From Tolypeutes matacus (Eukaryota > Chordata > Mammalia > Cingulata > Chlamyphoridae), in assembly GCA_026826555.1 (NCBI GenBank), contig JAKSZT010053837.1:2793687-2857686 (forward strand): 64,000 bases of DNA, given 5' to 3'. The position numbers and the translations under genes are program-made. Positions 1 to 11,100 of this stretch are shown here, piece after piece. Position 1 is the stretch's first letter; each line of letters starts with the position of its first letter. The notes under the pieces are model-generated. The model worked only from the letters and a program-made list of their open reading frames with translations. It searched no databases and was not told the DNA's origin.

Positions 1-799
1 TGATTAATTAGGACGTGACGGGAAGAGCAGAGTGGAGAGTAGTTCCTAGAATCCAGCACTTCTGCTGAACTTTAAGACAAGGTTTGGAAGAGAAGAAGGA
101 ACATCGCGCTGGAAGTTGAGGGACAGTGGGCTTCGGCTCCGATTCTGCTGTCCCTCTGTGGACGTGCATTTCCTCCTTTGTCAAGCCTTGGATGAAATGA
201 CCTCAAAGCCTGTAAACCTCTAAATAGCCAGCTCTTCTCAGAAACTGAAGCAAAGCCCCCGGCTCCCCCAGAGCCCTGGCAGGCGGTCCCACCCAGCCCC
301 CCTTGCACAAGGCTGCAGTTTTGCTGGTTGAAGCAAGTTGCCGCCATCTACTGTCAGACTCGCCCAAGTGCCTCCGGGGCTGGGCCACACCTCGATTTTC
401 CTTCCAAACCCTGGTTATTATCTGGGCCACCCCTCCCTTGAAGACATTCTGGCTGCCGGAACACTCCTCTTTGTCAGAAGCAGAATGCAACTGAAGCTTC
501 CCTCCTGCCCCGGGGGACATGGCCTGCTTGCTTGACCAGCTGTGCTCTGGAGGCGGGGCTTGGAGCCCAGGGCTGGGCTGGGTGTTTGCAGATGTTGCCC
601 ACACCCACCCCCCTTGCCCCGGACACAGAAGAGGACAAGGGGAAGTAAGAGAGGGAGGTTATTCTCTTTGGGAACATCAGCAAAAACAATATTAATGCTA
701 CTTCTTGGCCTTCAGCATACTTTTTGGTCCTCAGTTTCTGCCAGGGGAGCTTAAAACCCATTTGGCCAGCCGGAGTTTGTCATTTTACACAAAGGAATA
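1..799. other. Upstream EMP1 intron sequence, single copy
   Basis: By gene structure this should be part of the EMP1 intron before the first coding exon. I see no exon, promoter or repeat that can be supported, apart from a CTCF-like motif at 341-354. Confidence 0.4.
341..354 (-). promoter_or_regulatory. CTCF-like motif
   Basis: The minus strand reads ACAGTAGATGGCGG, matching 13 of 14 positions of the CTCF core CCASYAGRKGGCRS. Motif match only. Confidence 0.35.
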
Positions 800-1055
800 A
801 GAACAATACCCAGCAACCAAGTAGCGCTTGCTTTGTGTCAGGCATGGGCCCTTCAGTCCTTAACTTACAAGGTCTGTACGTCATACAGTCAAGAAGTGGT
901 AGAGTCGGGATTTGAACCCAGAACCTGTGCTCTTAGACACTGTGCACTTCTACCTCCCTAGGAGCCACTGATCAGAGAGATTAAGTGCTTTTACCAAAGC
1001 CAGTGGTTAGTCAGTCAGAGGCAGAGTTTTGACGAGAACCTGGTTCTCTAATAAG
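800..1055 (-). repeat. MIR SINE fragments
   Basis: The stretch contains MIR-like landmarks in reverse orientation: GGGATTTGAACCCAGAACC near 910, and a second block GAGAGATTAAGTGC...GGCAGAGTTTTG near 975-1030. It is old and diverged. A short A run lies at 1069-1083. Confidence 0.6.
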
Positions 1056-2580
1056 TGCCCTTTCCTTAAAAAAAAAAAAAAAAGTTTGTTCTTCCTTAGT
1101 TCCTCAAACCTACCTATGTGGGAATCTATTCTAAACTATACTAGTGCCAGATACACTATAATAGCCCTGATTGGCGATAGTCCACATTTGGGAGACGCAG
1201 CACCATGTCCCCTGGGACCATGAAAAAAGACAGTTGTTTTCCTTGTAACATGTCCCTTTTGCTGCTTGAGGACAATGTTTTACCTGGTGTTAAAAACTGC
1301 CCTGCACTTTAAAATGACAGGCACATGGCAAGGTGCAACCTGAGGCTCATTCCTTCCACAGCAGAGATCCAGAGGCTAGAGGATATGTTCTTTTAGGATC
1401 TTTTCCCCCAACATGTTTCCCACGGACAAATTAATTTCCACCTTTACACGAAAACAATATTTAGAATGGAAAAGTACACTTGACGTAAAACAGCAGTAAC
1501 AATGACCAGTAAAGCTCATCCAAGGTCTCACCCACTCAGTCTGCCTTTAATTCCAGCCTTTTCCTCCTCCAGATACATCCTCTAGGGCTCATCCCAAAAG
1601 GGAATATTTCTTTGTCTGCTTGTGTGTAAAATGGACATCCATTTTGCCAACCAAAATGATCCTCAGTCATAACCAAACAAACACATCAAAAGAAACAATC
1701 AAAAAAGAGCAAACCCGACTTGCAGAGGACACAAAGGATTTCATGCTGACCTTCACAGTCTCCTCAGGAAGAGGAGGCAACTGCAACATTTTGAGGGGAC
1801 GCTTGGAGGAAGATGGCATGGAGACGGGACCTGACTCACGGGGCTTGTGTGACCAGACTTAGCCTTTCATCTTTTCTCCTGCTTGGAAGAAGCACATTGT
1901 CTTGGTCAGATGGTGCAAGAAAGCTTTTTTCTAACCTTGCATTTATCCACGAACGAGATGGGGATTTCACTGCTGGTGAAACGTCAATCAAGGACAAGAC
2001 CGAGTAGTGTCTAGCAGTAAAGTAAACACAGGTCTGTGCTACGGCTTCACTGAGATTTTGGGATCGAAGGGGATGGCCTCTGGCTAATTCTTTAGAGTTC
2101 TTTGGTGTAGATTTGTAGATAAGTTTCATGTTTTGAGTAGGAATTTTAAAGCGCCCTTTCAGTCCGGAGATTCTATAATTCAAAGAAGTAGATAGAAAAC
2201 TTAAATCTGTAGGCAAAACTGTGTTTAGAAATTTAAGACATTTTCTTGCATCCACTTATTTCCTCTTGAACAAAAGGCAACACACACATATACTCTTGTA
2301 TATTCAAATGCCAAAGGGACTCAGGAAATATTCACATGTTCACATGGGTACTTATATGGAAATACACAGTGCTCAATATATAAAGTAATGCATGATTTTA
2401 AGAAAAATGATAAAGGACAAAAGATCATGCAGGTAGGAAAAAAAAAAAAAGAGAGAGAAACATTTTCCCTTTAGAATTCTGGTCACTTTTATTAGGAAGA
2501 TTCCAGTCACTTTGACATTGATTTTTTTTCCTCCATAGAGAATAAAATATTGCCTTCTTTAATTTATTTATTTGTTCATT
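1056..2580. other. Unassigned intronic sequence
   Basis: Apart from short A/T runs (about 1069-1083 and 2439-2450) I see no gene, recognisable repeat or regulatory structure here. Confidence 0.4.
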
Positions 2581-3060
2581 GAACAGATATTTATTTGCTA
2601 ACTGTCAGACCTAAGACCTAAAATCCTCAGGAACTTCTTAGGGGTGGAGAGCCAGGCACATCCACAAGTAACTGCTCCTGGGCAGGCTGCCATGAGTGGT
2701 TGAATAAAGGACTACACAAGGGCACATAGGGCACAATGAGGAGAAAAGACTGTTGCTGACTGGTGTATCTGGAAAGGCTTCTTAGAGGTAGCATTTGAGC
2801 TTGGTTGAAAGACTTTGATAGGTAGCTCCTGGAGGAAGGCGATATATGTTGAACTAAAGTCGGTTGGCTGGAAAGTGGTACAGGCCAGGAATAGAGGAGG
2901 GTAAAAGATGTGGAGCTCAGGGAGAGGGAGGGAAAGAAAGGCTGGAAATGTCTATGGAAACCAAATTCCTAGGACTCCGAGGGCTGCATGTAGTGTCTGG
3001 TCTCTTTCTTGGTGACTGGGGAGCATTTGGAGATTTCTGAGCAGAGGAGTGACATGAGTG
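2581..3060 (+). repeat. Ancient mammalian repeat fragment, family unresolved
   Basis: The order of landmarks (ATTTATTTGCTAACTGTC, GGAAAGGCTTCTTAGAGGTAG, CATTTGAGCTTGGTTGAAAG, then AGGAGTGACATGAGTGG) matches a widespread old mammalian repeat that I cannot name with certainty. Related copies lie at 8178-8900 and about 21080-21440. Confidence 0.45.
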
Positions 3061-6000
3061 GATAACCGATGGAGGATGTAGGAAGGGGGGCGAGTTTAGA
3101 GAGAGGAACTTGGCAGAGAGAGATGCCAGGGTCCAGGCTAGGACCTGTACTGTGCAGAGGCAGTGGGAGTGGAAAGGAAGGAATGGATGCAAGATAAATT
3201 CTGCAGGTGGAATTCATGACGTGACAGTGAGTTTGGGGCAATAAAGTGAGGATGAAGAAGGAGAGATGGGAAATCTGGAGGCTGGCCATTATTGAGTGCT
3301 TCTCCCTGCAAAAGCCTGGCTGCCTTAGGCTGCCAGGGAGATGATGGAACTTTCTTCTGGCCAGCCAGATTGATGAGCTTCTCAGAACTAGCCAAGCTAT
3401 GAGACCCTCTTGCGCCATCTGGTAGAGACTGTCTCTCTTCTGCCTTTAATCTGGGCGATTCTCACCCATTCTTGAATGAATCATGGAAATTATAGCTCCC
3501 CAAGAGTTCCCCAGTCCCCATCCCCCTGTTTCTGATTATGTGATGCCCCCAGGCTTGGACTAGTTCTCCAGTGACTCAAGCCCCAGGATTTCCACCACTT
3601 CCTCTGCAGGAGAGATGGGCTTTTGGATGCTCCATTCTATTGAATCACTCCCAATTATTGGGCCTTAGGCCCTTAAAGAGCTTCCCCCAAGAATCCTGCG
3701 GCAGTTCCATAAACACACAGATTCCATGACAGGAAGAAGTTATTGGACCCCTAGTTTAGCAATCATGGAGTCAAATTACCCACATCTAAATTCTCTTACT
3801 ATTCCTTAGAGGTCAGTTATTCTCAAAGTCCCTGCAGAATTACCCATCAGGAAAGAAAAGGCACCCACAGGGGTCTGATTAATTTCTCACTGGTCAGCAT
3901 ACACTGTAAGTGTTTGGCTGCCTGAGTTAAAGCATCTCAGGGCTGTGTCCTTTTGATTTTTTTCAAAGGAAAAATGAAAGAGGGAGGCAACAAAGCAATA
4001 AAGAGACAATGAGAAAGGGTGGTTGCTACTGCCATTGCCTGCTCCCCGTTAGAAACCATTTAGAGCTACAATCACCAGCCATCGCAATCTTCAGGGTCAT
4101 TTCCAATCAGTGTAATACATTTCCTATTAGCAAAGAACTTAATCCAAATCTAGAATGGTCAGTGGTTGGGAGGCTTCTATTGGAGATAGGAGCATAAAGA
4201 GACAGCTACTCTAACCTGGTCTGGGCCTTGTGGGAAGAAAGGAGAAACAGTGTTCAGAAACAACAGATGAAAAGGGAACTGGCAGAAAGAACAGAAAAGG
4301 GATGATGGAGAACCTGGGTGTGACTCCAAGAATCCAAATCACCATTTTTTTTTTTTAACAATCGCTTCTCTTTAGAGTCAAAATTCATGCCCCTAGACTT
4401 TCTCAGTTTCCCACCCAGCCTCATGGAGCCTAGACCATTCCTGGGCCAGACTTGTTGGGGAGATGAGGCTAAAGGGGGAGACCCTGATCCGGGAGCAATG
4501 GCGGATGGAGAAATGTGTTCCTGACATCACCTAGGATAGCGAGTGGGTGGTCTACCTTTCAAGAACACTATGAATTGACTAGCTTTGGGGCTGTGGTGGG
4601 TTGGGGAATTTAAGCACCACAAATAACTTTGGTGCTAAGAGAAACCAACACACAAATTGCTGGACAAAATGCTCAGAATTCTGAGCTGCAATGCTGCTAT
4701 TCTCTGCTTCCTGGTTTGAGCTGCCTGGCTGTGACTAAGTCTGTGCTTTCCACAGGGGAGTGCCATACGTAGCATCTTAGAGAGGTGTAACGGAGAAGCC
4801 AATTATTATGCAGTGAAACTACTGCTAAGAAAGAAAGTTACGGCAGCCGACTGTTCAATGACACAAGATGCTCAGAAACGGTCTCTTTTCAATGCCTTTG
4901 GATGAAGCAAGAACTGCCAGTGCAGGGAATGGGCCTACCCCCAAGCTACACTAAATAAAGGGTGGGTGGAAGTCTCAAGAGCATGGGAATCTTCTGCTGT
5001 TTCTGTCCTTTCTACCCTACTGTTTTGGTAGATCCCCCAGACATTCATCCTTTAGGTCCCACTAATGGTTGCCCATAAAGACCTTAGGGTTGTGTCCCCT
5101 AGACTGATGGGTTTCTCTGCTGGGGATTCTCTTCTACAGCAACCGAGAAACTAGGAACAGAAATTTAAAAAAAAAAAAAAAAAAGGTTCATTATGTTTTA
5201 AAATGCCTTGGGGGAGGGCCATTGAAAATAAGGGAAAATGAGGGAAGCCCCTTTAAGCTTTTATCAGTATCATTCATTGAATAAAATCTGACAAATTTGG
5301 GGCAGTGTGAAGGTGGAGAAGTTCTATGTTTTATGCTATCGCTCCAGCCAAGTATCCTCTATATCTGGGTGGATGCAGCAGCCAAATGCAGGAAGAGAAT
5401 CCTGTGCCCTGGGCGCACGCATCTGTACGCTTCGTACACTTGCTAACCTAGGATATTTTGCTTCTCTCTGTGGTAAAAAGACACTGCGTGATCACAGAAA
5501 TCAAAGATGAAAGAGAGTCGCTTCTTTGCGGATCCTTCCACCCACTCCTCCACCCCGTGTCGCTGGAGGGGAAGGAAGCTCAGGTGGGGCTGGTTTAGAT
5601 CAGAAGGGAGATCTGGGAACTCACAGACCTGGGACAAGACGGATGGGCCGGATGGGCCGAGGTGCAGTGCTTGCGGGGAAGCCTCACTCGGCCTTAGGGG
5701 CTTATAGGGCAACCCACGGATGGGGACAGAAAATGCTGCTGAATTCCCAACAGCCTGGAAGGGAGGAAACACACAATGGTTTCTGGGACCTCATTGCAGA
5801 GGCATCGCTTGATGTATTCTATTCCATTCTTGGTCCCTCAACCACCTCCCAATATTAGGAGGAAGATATTTGTAAATTAGAAGTAAAAGGAATTAAAAAA
5901 AGACATTTGAAAAGCCCAGTGAGGATCAAACAGAAGAACCCATTACGTTTGTAATTCAGGGGTGAGGAGATGCGGATGTAGTGATTGTGTGAATTTGGAG

Positions 6001-6254
6001 GTGTTGGGGGGGTGGTCGGGACAGAGCTGGGAAGAGTGAGCCTTCTCCTCTCCACTCCCAAGATTCAGTTCTTAGGTCTCCCGACCCAAGGGGCAAGGAT
6101 TGGGCATAATGACAATTTCTAAGAGAACCAAAATGATTTTATATGTATTGTCTTGGGAGCTAGATAGCTGATACTTTATTATTTGCATTTAACATGGCAC
6201 AGCCTGGAGATTGACTGGGTTGGGTTGCCAGCAGCTACTCAGCTCCATACAATA
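3061..6254. other. Unassigned intronic sequence
   Basis: No exon or repeat could be supported. A run of A lies at 5166-5184 and a short 9-bp duplication (GGATGGGCC) near 5641. A CTCF-like motif is at 3412-3425. Confidence 0.4.
3412..3425 (-). promoter_or_regulatory. CTCF-like motif
   Basis: The minus strand reads CTACCAGATGGCGC, matching 13 of 14 positions of CCASYAGRKGGCRS, including the whole AGATGGCGC core. Motif match only. Confidence 0.4.
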
Positions 6255-6470
6255 ACTGCAGTAATGATAATGACCACAACCGAAGCAAGCCCATTATCAG
6301 TGCCTGCCATGTGCCACCTCGGCGTTTTACACCTGTGATGTGATTTTATCCTCACACCTCCCCGTACAGCTGGCATTGCAGTCTCCACTCTACATGTGGA
6401 GAGACTGAGACTGTGAGGTCAAGTAACTTTACACGACTCTCAGTCATTGTGCATTAAAGTGAAGCAGAAA
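6255..6470 (-). repeat. MIR SINE
   Basis: It has a reverse-oriented MIR layout: TGCCTGCCATGTGCCA, TTTTATCCTCACACC, then GAGAGACTGAGACTG and GGTCAAGTAACTTT. Confidence 0.7.
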
Positions 6471-8040
6471 ATTGTGGAGGTGTGCAAGAAGTCGAGGAGA
6501 GCAAAACTGAATTTGAATGTGTGGAGCGATTATTCACAGCAGGCATGAAAGTTCCAAGCTCTCTCCTGAGGCAGCAGGATAAACTTCAGCACTTTTGTTA
6601 TTCACCGGGAAATTGAACAAATTCCTTAAAAAAAAAAAAAAAAAAAAAAAAAATCCTGAGTTGGAGGGAGGCACCCAGCTTGGGAAGGAGGGCAGGGGTT
6701 GTTGGAGCCAGTCTGGGTGGGCAGTGGAAGCCAGCCTCTGCCTCTCAGTGCAAGAGGTAGGCACCGTGGTGGACAGTAGGTCAGTCTGTGTATTGAGCTC
6801 CTGGTGAGGAAAATGAGAGGAGATGAAAGGCACTGGAGGTGTTGCTATGACAATATCAGTACTCTCCCATAAATGCCTAGTGCCGTATGAAAGTGGCTCA
6901 ACCACATCCAAAGCTTCAAAGTAGGTGGCGTGAGAGAGAGAGAGGCGGGGCAACTGCAGGATGTGCGCAGCCATCTCCTCCCTCGGTGGGGACACCCACC
7001 ACCCACCCTGCCTCGGGTGTGGATAGCCTCGAGCCCCTTCCTCTGATCCCCTTTGAGTCTGTGCTGCCGCCTAGCTGCCCAAGGCAGGACAAAGCAGTCC
7101 TTCTGCAGCCGGCAGCAGTCTTCCTTGTTTCCTTGGCTCCTTTCATCTCCTCTGCTGAGAGTATGGCACATTCTTAATCTATGCTAGTTCCCGGTTTATG
7201 AACTTGCCAGCCTCCGTATTGAGTCCTGAAGGACTGGAATTTGTGTAAATGGCATGCACAAGGAGAAGGCACATTTGACACTGTCTAAAGACCCCAGAAT
7301 TGTCATATTGAGCCATAGCAAATATAAAACCATGCCCCAGCCCTATAGCAAAGACCTGACCTGGAGGCGAGTAATGCAAGACTGAAATGTTCAATCAGTA
7401 GGTGACTGGACCGTGAAACAGTAATTACGGTGTTGTAATTCTTGAACACCAAACAGCGTTATAATAACAGAAGTTGTGGCTCTCACATTTTGGGTCTCTC
7501 TCGGGATCAAATTAGTAGCCTGTTCAGTGTGTAGATGTTGAGTAATAGCTGTAATTCTGCCAAAGGCATTCACCTCTATTAAAACTGCTCGGTGAGCAGT
7601 ATGATGGTGGCATGGACACTTTCCTAATGGAAAATGGAAATTTATATGGCATTGTTGCACAGAAAGACTTGGAAATTACAGCTGTGACAAGGCTTTTAAA
7701 ATTCAAAGTCCTACCTTCGGCCTGCAAAACACAAACAAAATAAAATATTAACAGCTGCCGTAAAGTGTTCTTCTTTTGACAGAGGTTGTGTTGGAGTAAT
7801 GAGTGTGTAAATACCTGAGAAGAAACAGTTATTTTTACCTTTATGTATGCATAAATAGATGAGTAGGCATTTGGGTATCTGGGAAACTAGATTAGCAAGG
7901 TGCTTTCAGGAATCTATGATGGACTTGTGACGGCTTTTAATGTCACTCCTCCTGATTTTAGCAGGCAGCCCCTGCATGCACGAAAGCGGAATTGGTATTA
8001 TTGAATCTGACAGTAACCTTTTCTCTCCCTTTTGTCTTCT
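6471..8040. other. Unassigned intronic sequence before the first coding exon
   Basis: It contains an uninterrupted A26 run at 6628-6653. Otherwise it is single-copy, with no exon, RNA gene or recognisable repeat. The final bases form the polypyrimidine tract of the 8050 acceptor. Confidence 0.4.
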
Positions 8041-8050
8041 TTCTTTTCAG

Positions 8051-8163
8051 GACTCTCTTTGCTTGTGAGTTATCAGAAAGCCAAGATGCTGGTGCTACTG
8101 GCTGGTATCTTCGTGGTCCACATCGCCACTTGTATTATGCTGTTTGTTTCCACCATTGCCAAT
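8051..8163 (+). CDS. EMP1: EMP1 first coding exon (35 nt 5' UTR plus codons 1-26)
   Basis: The acceptor is a pyrimidine-rich tract ending TTCTTTTCAG at 8050; the donor GTGAGT follows at 8164. Bases 8051-8085 are 5' UTR and coding starts at 8086. The exon encodes the signal-anchor-like first membrane segment and ends after ...STIAN on a codon boundary (phase 0). Residue 16 is Cys, where human EMP1 has Val by memory. Because the exon begins with an acceptor, transcription starts further upstream. Confidence 0.95.
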
Positions 8164-11100
8164 GTGAGTGACGTCCTTTTGTTCATTCATTCATTCAGTA
8201 ATTAATTGAATATTTACCTAGAGCGCTACAAAGGAATTTTATTTTTTTTTATTTTTTATTTTTTTAACTTTTTTTTTTTTTCCTGGTTCAGTATCCAATC
8301 CAGGACCAGAGGTTGCATTTATTTATTTATTTTTTAACCGGGAGGTCCCGGGGATCGAACCTGGGTCCCTCCATATGGGAGACAGACGGCCAACCAGTTG
8401 AGCCACATCCGACCCCCACAAAGGAATTTTAAATCTCAGCCCCTGCCGTTTGTGAAGTTACAGCTTAGTTGTGGGAAAAAACACAGTTCAGTAAAAAACA
8501 GTTAAATAAGAAGGTAAAAAGCAAGTGTCGGCGAGGGTGGATGCCCGGGAATGGGGCATCAGCGCTTGGAAGGCACAAGGAGGCCTCTTCAGCCCCTGCG
8601 GCAGCCTTCTTGGAGGAGGTGGGCTTGTGAAGTTTGGAGGGCTGGAGGTGGGTGGGATTTCTGTTGGTAAAAGAGGGATGGAGGAAGGAGCGTGGGGTCC
8701 GTTCCAGGCAGGAGTGTTAGTTAGCAAAGGTGTGGAGGTGGGAAGGACAAGTTTGGCTTTGGGGATGATGAGGACGCCCAGGTGAGTGGAGCAGAACTGC
8801 CCTTCCTTCTCAGGAACGTTGATTAGAAGGAGAGATCGGAGTGAAATGATGCAAGGCTTTGCTTGCCAGGCTGACGCATTCAATTGCTGAGCACAGAATA
8901 AGCATGTGAAGGTGAAATTTTGCAAGATTATTTTGGTTCCACCATGTTAACCGACTCAAGCAAAACCACGTAAAAAGATATGGAGGCAACAACTGTCCTT
9001 TTCCCCAGAATCTTGGGCTCCTCTGACCTCTAGTGGTAGTTTAAAGCGTCCAATTTGCTTTGATTATGCTTAGGGAAAAAAAAAAAAAAAAAGCAAGACA
9101 CCTCCTTGGCCATAAAGACCAAGACACACTAATCACTAGACAGATTAACTATGGCTCCAGAACCTGCTGAGGTCCCTGCTACAGTTAAGGGATAAATGGA
9201 TTTTAAGGTTCAGATAGAAGAGCTTTGCAAACGTTGGTGGGTGGTCTTGTAAGTGAGGCTAATTTGGATCTAACTGTGATAAGACAGGCACCAGCGCCTG
9301 CCTTCCTCACTGCCTCCTCCAGATTGTAATTTAGCTGTTTTGCATCCCAGCCCCTCTGGCCATCGGGATAACAAGTCTGATAAACTACTTCGAACTATAT
9401 TAATGGATGCCAAGTGCTCAATATCTGTGAATTTTCAACCCCTGATGTGGGACTTGGCCCACAGCTGTTTGACTAGGTAGCGGGAGATACGTACCCTTGG
9501 CCTGGCCTCTCCAGCAGAGTGCATTTAACAGCTGGTGTGTGCAGACAGAGACCTTGCATTTGTTTTCCATTCCAGAAGAATCACTGTTTTTCTTGGGGCA
9601 GGAAGGAAGGGAGGCTGGCACCATGGGGGGCCCGAGGGAATAGTTTTGGTCAGTTTTCTGTTTTCAGCTATCCCCACAGGAAAGCTCTTGCCTGACAATT
9701 GTACTAAGAAATTCCTCATCCCCTCTGCATGTTGTGACATTCCAAGTTTGATCCGTCTGTTCAGATGACAGTGGCCTATTGACCACCCAATTCATTGCTA
9801 TTTCTAAGTATTCTTAATGTTTCTAAGTTGTTTCCAGGTGAACATTTTCCCTTACCTTTTTTACTTGAAACAATCTTGATATAGTGTGTGAATTAGGAGA
9901 ACTGAAAACCAGTATCCTCACCCAGCCTTTCTATTTCTTGGAATCTTAGAATATTAAACCAATATAGTTGGCTTTTTTTTTTTTTTTTTTTCTTTTGAAG
10001 CAACGAGAGGCTACACATTCTCCTCTCTCTCATCTCTTGGGACCTTTGTGACTTCAGTTTGTGACTCCAGGTTTAGTCTAGCCTTAGTTCTTTCAAGTGA
10101 CAAGCTTCTTGGAAGGCTATGGGTAAATATGGAGTTTAGCTTAAGATTTAGTTCTGACACTAGTTGATTTTTTCCCCCTTTTATTTTCTTTTTAAAGTCA
10201 AGGGAAGTGGCTGTGGCTCAATCAGTAGGGCTCCCGTTTACCATATGGGAGGCCCCGGGTTCGGTTCCTGGGGCCTCCTGGTGAAGGCAAGCCCGCCCGG
10301 ATGGCGTGGTTAGCTGACCCAGCGAGCACAAGCAGCAAGGGGGGGATAAATGAATAAATAAATAAAATCTTTAAAAAAAAAAAAAATAATAATAATAAAG
10401 TCAAGGGGTCGGTTTTTAAAGAATTTTTTGTTTCTTTTGCTTTCCTCTGGTTCAGGTCTGGGTGGTTTCAGATACCGGAAGTGGCTCAGTAGGTCTCTGG
10501 AAAAACTGTACCGGCGGAAACTGCGACAGCGTCCTAACCTACGGGGATGAAGGTACCTATAAAGACATAGTCAGCGCTGGCAACGTGAGTGGCGGGGCCA
10601 CAGCCACGCTCCCAGGGCCCGGTCGGCCTAACGCCCTCGCTCTCCCCACCCTGTGCCCACAGATGCCCTCAAGGCCGTGCAGGCCTTCATGATCCTCTCC
10701 ATCATCTTCTCGGTCATCTCCCTCGCGGTCTTCGTGTTCCAGCTCTTCACCATGGAGAAGGGAAACCGGTTCTTCCTCTCGGGTGCCACCATGCTGGTGT
10801 GCTGTGAGTATTTTGGGGGCAGGCTCCCGGCTCTGCTGGAAAACTTTCAGGAGACCAGCCCAGGGGCACTCCAGGCTACGTGACCAGATTGGCACGTGGC
10901 TCAGTGAAACGGCCTCCTGTGACTTTCTCCTCTGGTTATTTGCTCTCTTTTTGAGAAGCCCTGATTGCAGCTTGGATTAAGATCCCTCAGCTGCATCCTT
11001 GTTTAAAACTTGTGGTCTGGTGCAGCTGCCAAGGGGTCAGGGTGTCACCTTTCAGAAACCGTTACATACATGACACCTGGGGAGGGGGCATAGAGGGGAG

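Noticed and set aside
8311..8410. tRNA gene
   Set aside because: The tRNA-like A and B box text belongs to a DAS SINE with target duplications and an A tail; the same applies to the other SINE copies.
9023..9036. CTCF-like CCACTAGAGGTCAG on the minus strand
   Set aside because: The mismatch falls in the critical GGC of the core.
10462..10692. 76-codon frame that looks like a short EMP1 protein
   Set aside because: It is EMP1 exon 2 read through its donor into the 110-bp intron; splicing to 10663 restores the known family sequence.
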